Assembly (NCBI RefSeq): GCF_017303215.1
Contig: NZ_JAEMWU010000001.1
Coordinates: 1,922,001 to 1,986,000, forward strand
DNA: 64,000 bases
DNA from: Microbacterium esteraromaticum
GTDB taxonomy: Bacteria; Actinomycetota; Actinomycetes; Actinomycetales; Microbacteriaceae
Reading direction: 5' to 3'
Under the pieces are notes generated by a model. It was given only the letters and a program-made list of their open reading frames with translations, ran no database searches and was not told where the DNA came from. Positions 18,283 through 25,927 of this stretch are shown in pieces (the stretch's first letter is position 1; each line of letters opens with the position of its first letter). Position numbers and translations under genes: made by a program.

Positions 18283-19445
18283 CCGATGAGATGCGCTACG
18301 CCGATCTCGACGAGGACCAGCGCGAGCTGGCCGCGATGGTGGCCGACTTCGCCGAGCAGGTGGTCGCACCGCAGGCGTACGAGGCCGACCGCACGCACAC
18401 GCTGAATCTCGACGTGGTGCGGCAGATGGGCGAGATGGGCCTGTTCGGTCTGCCGTTCAGCGAGGAGTACGGCGGGCAGGGAGGTGACTACCTCGCGTTG
18501 GGCATCGCGATCGAGGGACTCGCCCGTGTCGATCAGTCGATCGCCATCACGCTCGAGGCGGGCGTGAGCCTGGGTGCCATGCCGATCTACCGCTTCGGTA
18601 CCGAACAGCAGAAGCGCGAGTACCTGCCGTCGCTGCTCGAAGGTCAGGCCCTCGCCGGATTCGGTCTGACCGAACCCGAGGCCGGCAGCGACGCCGGCGC
18701 CACCCGCACCACGGCGCGTCTTGACGGCAATGAGTGGGTGATCGACGGCACGAAGCAGTTCATCACCAACTCCGGCACCGCGATCACGCGGTTCGTCACG
18801 GTGACCGCGGTCACCGGCGAGCGCGAGGGGCGCAAGGAGATCTCGACGATCATCGTTCCCAATGGCACCCCGGGGTTCACCGTCGAACCGGCCTACGACA
18901 AGGTCGGTTGGAACGCATCCGACACCCACCCCCTCACCCTGCAGGGTGTGCGCGTGCCGGAGGAGAATCTGCTCGGCGAGCGCGGAGCGGGTTTCCGCAA
19001 CTTCCTCAGCATTCTCGACGAGGGGCGCATCGCGATCGCCGCGCTGGCGACGGGAGCAGCCGAGGGCTGCCTCGAGGCCGCGGTCGACTACGCGCGGCAG
19101 CGCACGGTGTTCGGCGCGGCGCTCAGTACCCGGCAGAACGCGCAGTTCACTCTGGCGCGTATGCGGGCTCGGGTGCACACCGCCCGTCTCGCCTGGCACC
19201 ATGCGGCGCGACTGCGTGATGCCGGCAAGCCATTCGCCGAGGCGGCGGCCATCGCCAAGCTGGTCGCGGGCGACGCGGCGATGGACAATGCCCGCGACGC
19301 CACGCAGATCTTCGGCGGCAACGGGTTCATGAACGAATACCCCGTGGCACGTCACTACCGCGACTCGAAGATCCTCGAAATCGGCGAGGGCACCACCGAG
19401 GTGCAGCTTCTCGTCATCGCGCGGGCGCTGGGCCTGGCCGGGTAG
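18279..19445 (+). CDS. Acyl-CoA dehydrogenase, FadE19-like
   Basis: A 388-residue flavin acyl-CoA dehydrogenase. FGLTEPEAGSDAGATRTTA and WVIDGTKQFITNSG are the FAD/substrate signatures and QIFGGNGFMNEYPVARHYRDSKILEIGEGT is the C-terminal signature. The putative catalytic base is E370 in IGEGT, the position used by short- and medium-chain enzymes; isovaleryl-CoA dehydrogenases have Gly or Ala there and use a Glu in the LDLER stretch, where this protein has LDEGR. Operon place equals Rv2500c. It overlaps accA1 by ATGA. It should form the 2,3-enoyl-CoA of a branched-chain acyl-CoA; the exact substrate is open. Confidence 0.93.
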   Translation: MTDEMRYADLDEDQRELAAMVADFAEQVVAPQAYEADRTHTLNLDVVRQMGEMGLFGLPFSEEYGGQGGDYLALGIAIEGLARVDQSIAITLEAGVSLGAMPIYRFGTEQQKREYLPSLLEGQALAGFGLTEPEAGSDAGATRTTARLDGNEWVIDGTKQFITNSGTAITRFVTVTAVTGEREGRKEISTIIVPNGTPGFTVEPAYDKVGWNASDTHPLTLQGVRVPEENLLGERGAGFRNFLSILDEGRIAIAALATGAAEGCLEAAVDYARQRTVFGAALSTRQNAQFTLARMRARVHTARLAWHHAARLRDAGKPFAEAAAIAKLVAGDAAMDNARDATQIFGGNGFMNEYPVARHYRDSKILEIGEGTTEVQLLVIARALGLAG

Positions 19446-19454
19446 CGTGACGTC

Positions 19455-19931
19455 ATGACCGATATCGTCCAGCGCGGCCTGTACTTCGAGGAGTTCGAGG
19501 TGGGTGCGCGCTATCTGCACCGGCCGGGTCGCACAGCCACCGAGGCCGACAACGTGCTGTTCACGACGCTCACGATGAACAGCCAGGCGCTGCATCTCGA
19601 TGCGGCGTTCGCGCAGGCGCAACAGCCGTTCGGGCAGCGACTGATGAACTCGATGTGGACGCTGTCGACGATGGTCGGCGCGTCGGTCGGACAGCTCACC
19701 CAGGGCACGCTGGTCGCACAGCTCGGCTTGGGCGACATCGCGTTCCCGCATCCGCTGTTCCACGGCGACACGCTGTACACCGAGAGTGTGATCGTCGACA
19801 AACGGCTCTCGTCGTCGCGCCCCGGGCAGGGGATCTGCACCGTGGCGCACACCGGACGCAACCAAGACGGCACGGTGGTCGCGACGGCGAGTCGCACGGT
19901 GTTGGTGCACTGCCGATCCGAGGGGGAGTAG
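19455..19931 (+). CDS. MaoC-like hydratase
   Basis: A 158-residue single hot-dog domain of the MaoC dehydratase type. It resembles Rv2499c, which sits in the same place between fadE19 and citE in M. tuberculosis. NSQALHLDAAFAQ carries the conserved Asn/His hydratase region, and FPHPLFHGDTLYTESVIVDKR is the second half of the fold. In this operon it could hydrate 3-methylglutaconyl-CoA to HMG-CoA, since no crotonase-type gene is present (inference). TAGCGT (19443-19448), sharing the stop codon of the previous gene, ends six bases before the ATG and might be an internal leaderless promoter. Confidence 0.88.
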   Translation: MTDIVQRGLYFEEFEVGARYLHRPGRTATEADNVLFTTLTMNSQALHLDAAFAQAQQPFGQRLMNSMWTLSTMVGASVGQLTQGTLVAQLGLGDIAFPHPLFHGDTLYTESVIVDKRLSSSRPGQGICTVAHTGRNQDGTVVATASRTVLVHCRSEGE

Positions 19932-20750
19932 ATGTCACTCGATATGGGCCCTGCCCTGCTGTTCTGCCCGGCCGATCGCCCGGAGCGTTTCGCGGGTGCG
20001 TTGCAGAAGGCGGATGCCGTCATCCTCGACCTCGAAGATGCGGTGCTCCCCGCTGCCAAGGCGCAGGCGCGTGAGAACATCGCCGCCGCCGACCTTGACC
20101 CGGAGCGCGTGATCGTGCGGGTCAATGCTCCCGACACGGCGGACTTCGCGAAGGATCTCGACGTGCTCGCGCGTACGTCGTTCCGTCGCGTCATGGTCGC
20201 CAAGAGCGAGGACCCCGGGATGCTGGATGCCTTCCGCGCGGACCAGCAGATGATCGCACTGTGTGAGACGGCATTGGGCGTGCACCGCGCGGGCGAGATC
20301 GCGGCGCACGAACGCACGGTCGCGCTGATGTGGGGGGCCGAGGACCTCGTCGCCTCGTTGGGTGGCCTGTCCAGCCGGTTCGCCAACGGGCGCTACCGTG
20401 ACGTGGCCCGCCAGGCGCGGGCGCAGGTGCTGCTGGCGGCCGGCGCGTACGGACGCACCGCGATCGACGCGGTTCATCTCGACATCGACGACGTGCAGGG
20501 ACTCGCCGAAGAAGCGGCGGATGCCGTCGCCTCGGGCTTCAGCGCGACGGCCTGCATTCATCCGAAGCAGGTGGCTGTGATCCGTGAGGCCTACCGGCCG
20601 GACGCTGCCACGGTCGACTGGGCCCGTGCCGTGCTGGTCGCCGCAGAGGGGGAGCGTGGTGTGTTCCGGTTCGAGGGCCGCATGATCGATGAGCCGGTCT
20701 TGCGGCACGCGCGTGCCGTGGTCGAACGGGGCATGCGTATCGACGGATGA
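19932..20750 (+). CDS. citE: CitE-like beta-hydroxyacyl-CoA lyase (HMG-CoA lyase type)
   Basis: A 272-residue TIM-barrel lyase of the CitE/HpcH family: LFCPADRPERF at the start, ILDLEDAV with the metal-binding acidic pair, VRVNAP, and the C-terminal CIHPKQV. No citrate lyase alpha or gamma gene is near, as is usual for the free-standing type. The M. tuberculosis counterpart Rv2498c, in the same operon order, was reported to cleave (R)-HMG-CoA and (S)-citramalyl-CoA, linking leucine and itaconate breakdown. The same role is likely here. Its ATG directly follows the maoC stop. Confidence 0.92.
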   Translation: MSLDMGPALLFCPADRPERFAGALQKADAVILDLEDAVLPAAKAQARENIAAADLDPERVIVRVNAPDTADFAKDLDVLARTSFRRVMVAKSEDPGMLDAFRADQQMIALCETALGVHRAGEIAAHERTVALMWGAEDLVASLGGLSSRFANGRYRDVARQARAQVLLAAGAYGRTAIDAVHLDIDDVQGLAEEAADAVASGFSATACIHPKQVAVIREAYRPDAATVDWARAVLVAAEGERGVFRFEGRMIDEPVLRHARAVVERGMRIDG

Positions 20751-20786
20751 CGTCGACTGCGGCCTGGTGTCAGGTGCGGCGCAGCA

Positions 20787-21371
20787 TCATGCCGCGACTG
20801 ATTCCAGCAGACGAAGGCTGCCGCGCTCGGCGACGAAGCGATGCACCGAGCCGTTGCGCAGCACGTCGCCCTCGCGGGGCAGCGTTCCGCCCGATGCGTG
20901 CAGCAGCAGCGCCCGCAGCACGCCGCCGTGGCTGACGACGACGATGGATTCGGCGCGCGGCGCCGAGCGGCGTCGGGCAGCGCGGGCGATCCGTTCGAGC
21001 GAGTTGAGTGCCCGATCGCGCACCTGGTTGAGTGTTTCGGCACCGGGTACGGTCGCCGTCCAGTCGCCCCAGCGCTGCAGGTACTCGTCGACGAGCAGCC
21101 CCTCGCCCTCGCCGAACTCGCGTTCGCGCATCCCGCGGGTGAGCACGGGCTCAGGCAGAGCGAGTTCGTCGGCGATGATCTGCGCGGTCTCGCGTGCCCG
21201 CATCAACGGGCTGGCGTAGACGGCGTCGTAACCGGATCCCGCGAGCACCGCCGCTGCGCGGCGGGCATCCGCGCGTCCGGTGTCGTTGAGGGGGATGTCG
21301 GTCGACCCCTGGATGCGTCGATCGAGATTCCAGTTGGTCTGGCCATGGCGCACGACAGTCAGCAGGGTCAC
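20787..21371 (-). CDS. Histidine phosphatase family protein (phosphoglycerate mutase-like)
   Basis: A 194-residue member of the histidine phosphatase superfamily. VVRHGQTNWN holds the phospho-accepting RHG, SPLMRARETA the second Arg, and VVSHGGVLRALL the second His; the acidic residue is in MREREFGEGEG. Substrate unknown; small members of this kind act on sugar phosphates or nucleotides. It starts at a GTG with TAGGCT (21383-21378) six bases upstream, so the mRNA is probably leaderless. Confidence 0.9.
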   Translation of the reverse strand: MTLLTVVRHGQTNWNLDRRIQGSTDIPLNDTGRADARRAAAVLAGSGYDAVYASPLMRARETAQIIADELALPEPVLTRGMREREFGEGEGLLVDEYLQRWGDWTATVPGAETLNQVRDRALNSLERIARAARRRSAPRAESIVVVSHGGVLRALLLHASGGTLPREGDVLRNGSVHRFVAERGSLRLLESVAA

Positions 21372-21377
21372 GGCATG

Positions 21378-21383
21378 AGCCTA
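21378..21383 (-). promoter_or_regulatory. -10 box for leaderless histidine phosphatase gene
   Basis: On the minus strand TAGGCT is followed by exactly six bases and then the GTG start at 21371. No ribosome binding site is present. Confidence 0.55.
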
Positions 21384-21394
21384 CGCGAGCCGGC

Positions 21395-22243
21395 TCAGAG
21401 AGCGCCGAGCGCGCGGGCGATGCCGGTCAGCACAGGCGTGGTACCGCCGCTGACCACGGCATCGGCCCACCGGTCGGCTCGGGTCGGTTCGTGGTTGACG
21501 ATGACCAGGGGCATTCCCCGCCGGCGCGCGCGCTCGATCACGCGGATGCCCGAGTTCACCGTCAGAGAGGTGCCCGCCACCAGGAGGGCATCCGAGCCGT
21601 GCACGAGTGCCTCAGAGAGTCGGAAGCGCCCGGTGGGGACGAACTCTCCGAAGTAGACCACCTCGGGTTTCAGCATCCCGCCGCAGACCGTGCACGGCGG
21701 AATCACGAAGCCGTCCGCGCTCTCGGGCGTCACGTCCCCGTCGGGGTTGAGCACGACGTTCTCCGGCACCGCGATCCACGGGTTGAGCTCGTCGATCTGC
21801 GCGCTGATGGCCCGCCGGTCGAAGACCTGTCCGCAGTCCAGGCACCGCACGCGATGCATCGTGCCGTGCAGTTCGACGACCCGCCGGCTGCCCGCACGCA
21901 GGTGCAGACCGTCGACGTTCTGTGTGATCACACCGGTGACGTCCCCGTTGTGCTCCAGAGCAGCGAGTGCGCGGTGCCCGCCGTTGGGATCGGGCGAGGC
22001 GAACCGGCGGTAGCCGAGGTGACCGCCCATCCAGTAGCGCCGGCGGGCCGCTTCATCAGACAGATACGTCTGGATGGTCATGGGCGACACGCGCGGCGGT
22101 GCCCCGGCGCCCCGATAAGCGGGAATGCCCGAGTCGGTCGAGATGCCCGCGCCGGTGAGCACGGCGGTTCGGCGGCCGCGTAGCAGGGCGGCGGCACGAT
22201 CGATGGCGTCGGGATCCAGGGCTTGCGGTTCGATCGACGTCAC
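21395..22243 (-). CDS. Sir2-family NAD-dependent protein deacylase
   Basis: A 282-residue sirtuin. VLTGAGISTDSGIPAYRG is the NAD-binding GAGIS motif, TQNVDGLH contains the conserved QN-D, VELHG gives the catalytic His, and the zinc ribbon is CLDC...CTVC. VVYFGEFVP and AGTSLTVNSG are the later NAD-contacting stretches. It starts at a GTG with TAGACT six bases upstream, so it is likely leaderless. Adjacent genes give no hint of the acylated target. Confidence 0.94.
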   Translation of the reverse strand: MTSIEPQALDPDAIDRAAALLRGRRTAVLTGAGISTDSGIPAYRGAGAPPRVSPMTIQTYLSDEAARRRYWMGGHLGYRRFASPDPNGGHRALAALEHNGDVTGVITQNVDGLHLRAGSRRVVELHGTMHRVRCLDCGQVFDRRAISAQIDELNPWIAVPENVVLNPDGDVTPESADGFVIPPCTVCGGMLKPEVVYFGEFVPTGRFRLSEALVHGSDALLVAGTSLTVNSGIRVIERARRRGMPLVIVNHEPTRADRWADAVVSGGTTPVLTGIARALGAL

Positions 22244-22249
22244 GGGGGC

Positions 22250-22255
22250 AGTCTA
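22250..22255 (-). promoter_or_regulatory. -10 box for leaderless sirtuin gene
   Basis: TAGACT on the minus strand, followed by GCCCCC and the GTG start at 22243. Confidence 0.55.
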
Positions 22256-22306
22256 GGACCCGCGACGAGGTGATGGGGCGGATGGGGAAGGTGGAAGAGT
22301 GGAGGG

Positions 22307-23107
22307 ATGCGCTTGCTGCCCGTGACCGATGCACACGACCACGTGCTCGATGACTACCGTTCCCTCACCGATGCGGCTTTGCGGCGCGTGCAGGAGCCGG
22401 CGGGCGGGCTGTACATCGCCGAGTCCGCGAAGGTCATCGAACGCGCCCTGGCGGCGGGGCACGTACCGAGATCCGTGCTCACGCAGCAGCGCTGGTTGGA
22501 TGACGTCGCAGCGCTTCTGGACGGACGCGATGTGCCGGTGTACGTGGTGTCGGATGCCGTGGCGCACGAGCTGACCGGCTTCGCCGTGCACCGGGGTGTC
22601 ATGGCAGCGATGCGGCGTCCGGAACCTCCGGCGCTGACCACGGTGCTCGAGAACGCACGGCGGGTGCTCGTGCTCGAAGACATCGCCGACCCGACCAACA
22701 TCGGTGCGGCGTTCCGCGCCGCGGCAGGACTGGGAGCGGATGCCGTGCTGGTCACGCCGCGGTGTGGCGACCCGCTCTACCGACGGAGCGTGCGGGTGAG
22801 CATGGGCACGGTGTTTCAGGTGCCCTGGACACGTATCGGGGAGTGGGCCGATGCCGCACACCAGCTGCACGCGCACGGCTTCGAGATCGCCGCTCTCGCG
22901 TTGCGCGATGATGCGGTGCCGCTGGATGACTACGCCGCCGCGCGTCCCGATCGGATCGCCCTGGTCATGGGCACCGAGGGCGAAGGACTCTCGGCGGACG
23001 CGCTCGCGGTGGCCGACCGTGTCGTCACGATCCCGATGGCCGGCGGCGTCGACTCGCTCAACGTCGCCTCGGCCGCAGCGGTCGCCGTATGGGCGATCAC
23101 CCGCTGA
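22307..23107 (+). CDS. TrmH/SpoU-family 2'-O-ribose RNA methyltransferase
   Basis: A 266-residue SPOUT methyltransferase. An N-terminal substrate-binding domain (about 1-100, with GLYIAESAKVIERAL) precedes the knotted catalytic domain with the three SpoU motifs: DIADPTNIGAAFRAA, VMGTEGEGL and IPMAGGVDSLNVASAAAV. The long N-terminal part is of the RlmB/TsnR kind, which modifies 23S rRNA, but a tRNA target cannot be excluded. GGAGGG lies directly before the ATG, closer than usual. Confidence 0.9.
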   Translation: MRLLPVTDAHDHVLDDYRSLTDAALRRVQEPAGGLYIAESAKVIERALAAGHVPRSVLTQQRWLDDVAALLDGRDVPVYVVSDAVAHELTGFAVHRGVMAAMRRPEPPALTTVLENARRVLVLEDIADPTNIGAAFRAAAGLGADAVLVTPRCGDPLYRRSVRVSMGTVFQVPWTRIGEWADAAHQLHAHGFEIAALALRDDAVPLDDYAAARPDRIALVMGTEGEGLSADALAVADRVVTIPMAGGVDSLNVASAAAVAVWAITR

Positions 23108-23125
23108 TCGCGGTCGCGGTCGCGG

Positions 23126-23968
23126 TCAATTCTGGCCCGTTTCCGAATCGTCGAGGTGGACATACGGCACGGCCTCCGGGCGCTTCGCCGTGACGTTGTC
23201 ACCCGAGGACTGGTGGCGCAGACGCCGCAGCACCCAGGGCACGAGGTGTTCGCGGGCCCACCCGATGTCTTCGGCCCGCGCTTCGCGCCAGGTGCGCATC
23301 GGCAGCGGTTCGGGTTGCATAGCCTGCAGGTCATTGGGCACGTTGAGTGCCCGCAGCACCATGCGTGCCACCTCGTGGTGACCGAGCGCGTTCAAGTGCA
23401 GGCGGTCATCGTCGAAGAAGCGCATGTCCTGGATCGTCTTCAGCGCCCACTGGTCGGCGACGATGCAGTCGTGGCGTTCGGCGACGGCGCGCACGTTCTC
23501 GTTGTAGATCGCGACCTTGCCGCGGAACGGGCGGAACACCGGGGTGAAGCCCGTGTCGATGCCCGTGAAGAGCACGACGGCAGCACCGGTGGTCGACAGC
23601 CGGGTCACTGCGTCATCGAGCTGGGAGGCGATCTCGTCTGGATCGGTGCCCGGCCGGATCACGTCGTTGCCACCGGCGCAGATCGAGATGAGGTCGGGGC
23701 GCAGGGCGACAGCCGCGTCGATCTGGGTCTCTGCGATCTGGGCGATGAGCTTTCCGCGCACGGCCAGGTTCGCATAGGCGAAGTCATCCACGTCCTGGGA
23801 GAGCACCTCGGCGACGCGGTCGGCCCAGCCGCGATGCGTGCCGACGGCGACGGGATCCGGGTCTCCGATGCCCTCGGTGAACGAGTCGCCGACAGCGACG
23901 AAACGGCGCCACGGGTGGGGGCCTTCGTTGGCGACGTACGGGGTGCGCGATGAGTCGCGATCGGTCAT
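23126..23968 (-). CDS. SGNH/GDSL hydrolase
   Basis: A 280-residue SGNH esterase. Block I is VAVGDSFTEGIGD with the nucleophile Ser, block II has Gly in LAVRGK, block III is GGNDV with Asn, and block V is DRLHLNALGHH with the Asp and His. No signal peptide or membrane anchor is seen, so it is likely cytoplasmic. The C-terminal 60 residues end in WVLRRLRHQSSGDNVTAKRP, basic and similar in layout to the paralogue at 60171-60926. AAGGAGAAGACG precedes the ATG. Confidence 0.9.
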   Translation of the reverse strand: MTDRDSSRTPYVANEGPHPWRRFVAVGDSFTEGIGDPDPVAVGTHRGWADRVAEVLSQDVDDFAYANLAVRGKLIAQIAETQIDAAVALRPDLISICAGGNDVIRPGTDPDEIASQLDDAVTRLSTTGAAVVLFTGIDTGFTPVFRPFRGKVAIYNENVRAVAERHDCIVADQWALKTIQDMRFFDDDRLHLNALGHHEVARMVLRALNVPNDLQAMQPEPLPMRTWREARAEDIGWAREHLVPWVLRRLRHQSSGDNVTAKRPEAVPYVHLDDSETGQN

Positions 23969-24049
23969 CGTCTTCTCCTTGACAGCGGCGCCGCAGGGGT
24001 CTCCTGTGCGCGGTTAGAGAGCCTACCGCGCGTTGTCAGTGAGCTGGCC

Positions 24050-24055
24050 TATCGT
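24050..24055 (+). promoter_or_regulatory. -10 box for leaderless helicase gene
   Basis: TATCGT ends seven bases before the ATG at 24063. No Shine-Dalgarno sequence is present. Confidence 0.4.
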
Positions 24056-24062
24056 AGTGAGG

Positions 24063-25805
24063 ATGCTCTCTCCGTCCTTCCCTCAGCGCGCCCCGTGGGG
24101 AACCGCAGACAAGCTCAGGGCATGGCAGCGCGAGGCCCTCGACCGCTACTTCGCCGCCGATCAGCGCGACTTCCTCGTCGCCGCGACGCCCGGCGCCGGT
24201 AAGACGACGTTCGCGCTCACGCTGGCCGTTGAACTGCTGCGGATGGGCGAAGTCAACCGCGTGATCGTCGTCGCGCCCACCGAGCATCTCAAGACGCAGT
24301 GGGCGGATGCCGCGGCGCGCGTCAGCATCCGCCTCGATCCGCAGTTCAAGAACAGCCACTGGGCACCGTCGCGTCAGTATCACGGCGTGGTCGTCACCTA
24401 CGCGCAGGTCGCTGCACGCTCGTCGGTGCACCGCCACCTCACCGAGGACGCGAAGACCCTCGTGGTCCTCGATGAGGTGCATCACGGCGGCGACGCGCTC
24501 AGCTGGGGCGACGCGATCCGCGACGCGTACGGCCCGGCCAAGCGCCGCCTGCTGCTGTCGGGAACGCCGTTCCGCAGCGACACGGCCCCGATCCCGTTCG
24601 TCGAGTACCACCCCGATGAGTCCGGTGCGCGTATCTCGACCACCGACTACGCGTACGGGTACGGCCGCGCGCTCGAAGATGGCGTCGTGCGTCCGGTGCT
24701 GTTCCACATGTACGCCGGCAAGATGCGCTGGCGCACCAGCGCCGGTGACGAGCTCGAAGCGCATCTGGGCCAGGACAACACCAAGGACGTCACCTCGCAG
24801 GCGTGGCGCACGGCGCTCGACCCCGAGGGTGAGTGGATGCCGGCGGTGCTGTCGGCCGCCGACCGCCGCCTGAGCGAGATCCGCCATCATGTGCCGGATG
24901 CCGGTGGGCTGGTGCTCGCGACCGACCAGACGGTCGCCCGTGCCTACGCGAAGATCCTGCACCGCATCACGGGCGAGCAGGCCACCGTCGTGCTCTCGGA
25001 CGACGCCTCGGCGTCGGAGCGCATCGAGCAGTTCAGCGGCAACACCCGTCGCTGGATGGTGGCGGTGCGCATGGTGTCCGAGGGTGTGGACGTGCCGCGT
25101 CTGGCGGTGGGCGTGTACGCGACGTCGTCATCGACGCCGCTGTTCTTCGCTCAGGCGATCGGTCGATTCGTGCGCGCGCGGCGTCGCGGCGAGGCCGCCA
25201 GTGTGTTCCTGCCCAACGTTCCGGTGCTGATGACGCTCGCCAATGAGCTCGAAAAGCAGCGCGATCATGCGCTGGACCGTCAGACGAAGGACGACGACGG
25301 TCTTGAGGACTCGTTGCTGGAGAGCGCGAACCGTGAGGACGATGCCTCGGATGCCCTCACGCAAGAGTTCAGCTACCAGGCGATCTCGTCGCTGGCGCAC
25401 TTCGACCGTGTGGTCTTCGACGGCAAGGAGTTCGGTCAGCTCGCCGAGCCGGGAACCCCCGAGGAGGAGGAGTTCATCGGCATCCCGGGCCTTCTCGAAC
25501 CCGAGCACGTGCATGAGCTGCTGATGCAGCGCCAGGCGCGCCAGGGCCGCCTGCGCCAGGAACGAGAGGCGGCGGCGCCGCCGGAGGCGACGACGACCCT
25601 GCCGGCTCCGCTGCACCGCACGCTGCGCGAGCAGCGTCAGTTGCTCAACAGCTTGGTCGGTCTGTACGCGCGTCAGAGCGGAGAGGCACACGGACAGGTG
25701 CATGCCGAGCTGCGTCGGGTCTGCGGCGGGCCGGCGGTCGCGCAGGCCACGGTGACCCAGTTGCAGTCGCGCATCGACGTGCTGCGCAAGCGCGTGCGCT
25801 CCTGA
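24063..25805 (+). CDS. DEAD/DEAH-box (superfamily 2) helicase
   Basis: A 580-residue SF2 helicase. Walker A is ATPGAGKTT, motif II is VVLDEVHHGG (a DEVH box), motif III LLSGTPF, and the C-terminal RecA domain ends in MVSEGVDVPRLAVGVYAT and AIGRFVRARRRGEA (motifs V and VI). A C-terminal tail of about 170 residues is Glu/Arg-rich with coiled-coil character. The overall layout is that of the Ssl2/restriction-subunit-like actinobacterial DNA helicases; it is unlinked to any methylase, so a repair or general role is likelier than restriction. Confidence 0.9.
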   Translation: MLSPSFPQRAPWGTADKLRAWQREALDRYFAADQRDFLVAATPGAGKTTFALTLAVELLRMGEVNRVIVVAPTEHLKTQWADAAARVSIRLDPQFKNSHWAPSRQYHGVVVTYAQVAARSSVHRHLTEDAKTLVVLDEVHHGGDALSWGDAIRDAYGPAKRRLLLSGTPFRSDTAPIPFVEYHPDESGARISTTDYAYGYGRALEDGVVRPVLFHMYAGKMRWRTSAGDELEAHLGQDNTKDVTSQAWRTALDPEGEWMPAVLSAADRRLSEIRHHVPDAGGLVLATDQTVARAYAKILHRITGEQATVVLSDDASASERIEQFSGNTRRWMVAVRMVSEGVDVPRLAVGVYATSSSTPLFFAQAIGRFVRARRRGEAASVFLPNVPVLMTLANELEKQRDHALDRQTKDDDGLEDSLLESANREDDASDALTQEFSYQAISSLAHFDRVVFDGKEFGQLAEPGTPEEEEFIGIPGLLEPEHVHELLMQRQARQGRLRQEREAAAPPEATTTLPAPLHRTLREQRQLLNSLVGLYARQSGEAHGQVHAELRRVCGGPAVAQATVTQLQSRIDVLRKRVRS

Positions 25806-25891
25806 CCGCCCGGCCGTCACCGCGTCGCGCTTCGGCGCTCCGAAAACCTGTCAATCCTTGTCCTGGTGCGGCTCCAGCGCCCTCTGCTCGG

Positions 25892-25897
25892 TAGCGT
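25892..25897 (+). promoter_or_regulatory. Possible -10 box of the erythrin-VIT1 gene
   Basis: TAGCGT lies 30 bases before the ATG, followed by a good ribosome site (GGAGGA). No iron box or other operator was recognised in this 122-base gap. Confidence 0.35.
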
Positions 25898-25927
25898 GGA
25901 GCGTTCGCTCACGACACCGGAGGATGC

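Noticed and set aside
18279..19445. Straight call of isovaleryl-CoA dehydrogenase
   Set aside because: Catalytic Glu positions do not match that enzyme; only the operon context supports it.
18102..19910. Long minus-strand open frame opposite the acyl-CoA dehydrogenase
   Set aside because: Antisense of a gene with full flavin-enzyme motifs; no features of its own.
23105..23128. Tandem GCGGTC units
   Set aside because: Only three short copies between two convergent genes; too small to call a functional repeat.
24063..25805. Helicase as part of a restriction or phage-defence system
   Set aside because: No nuclease, methylase or other defence partner lies nearby; neighbours are an SGNH hydrolase and a metal transporter.
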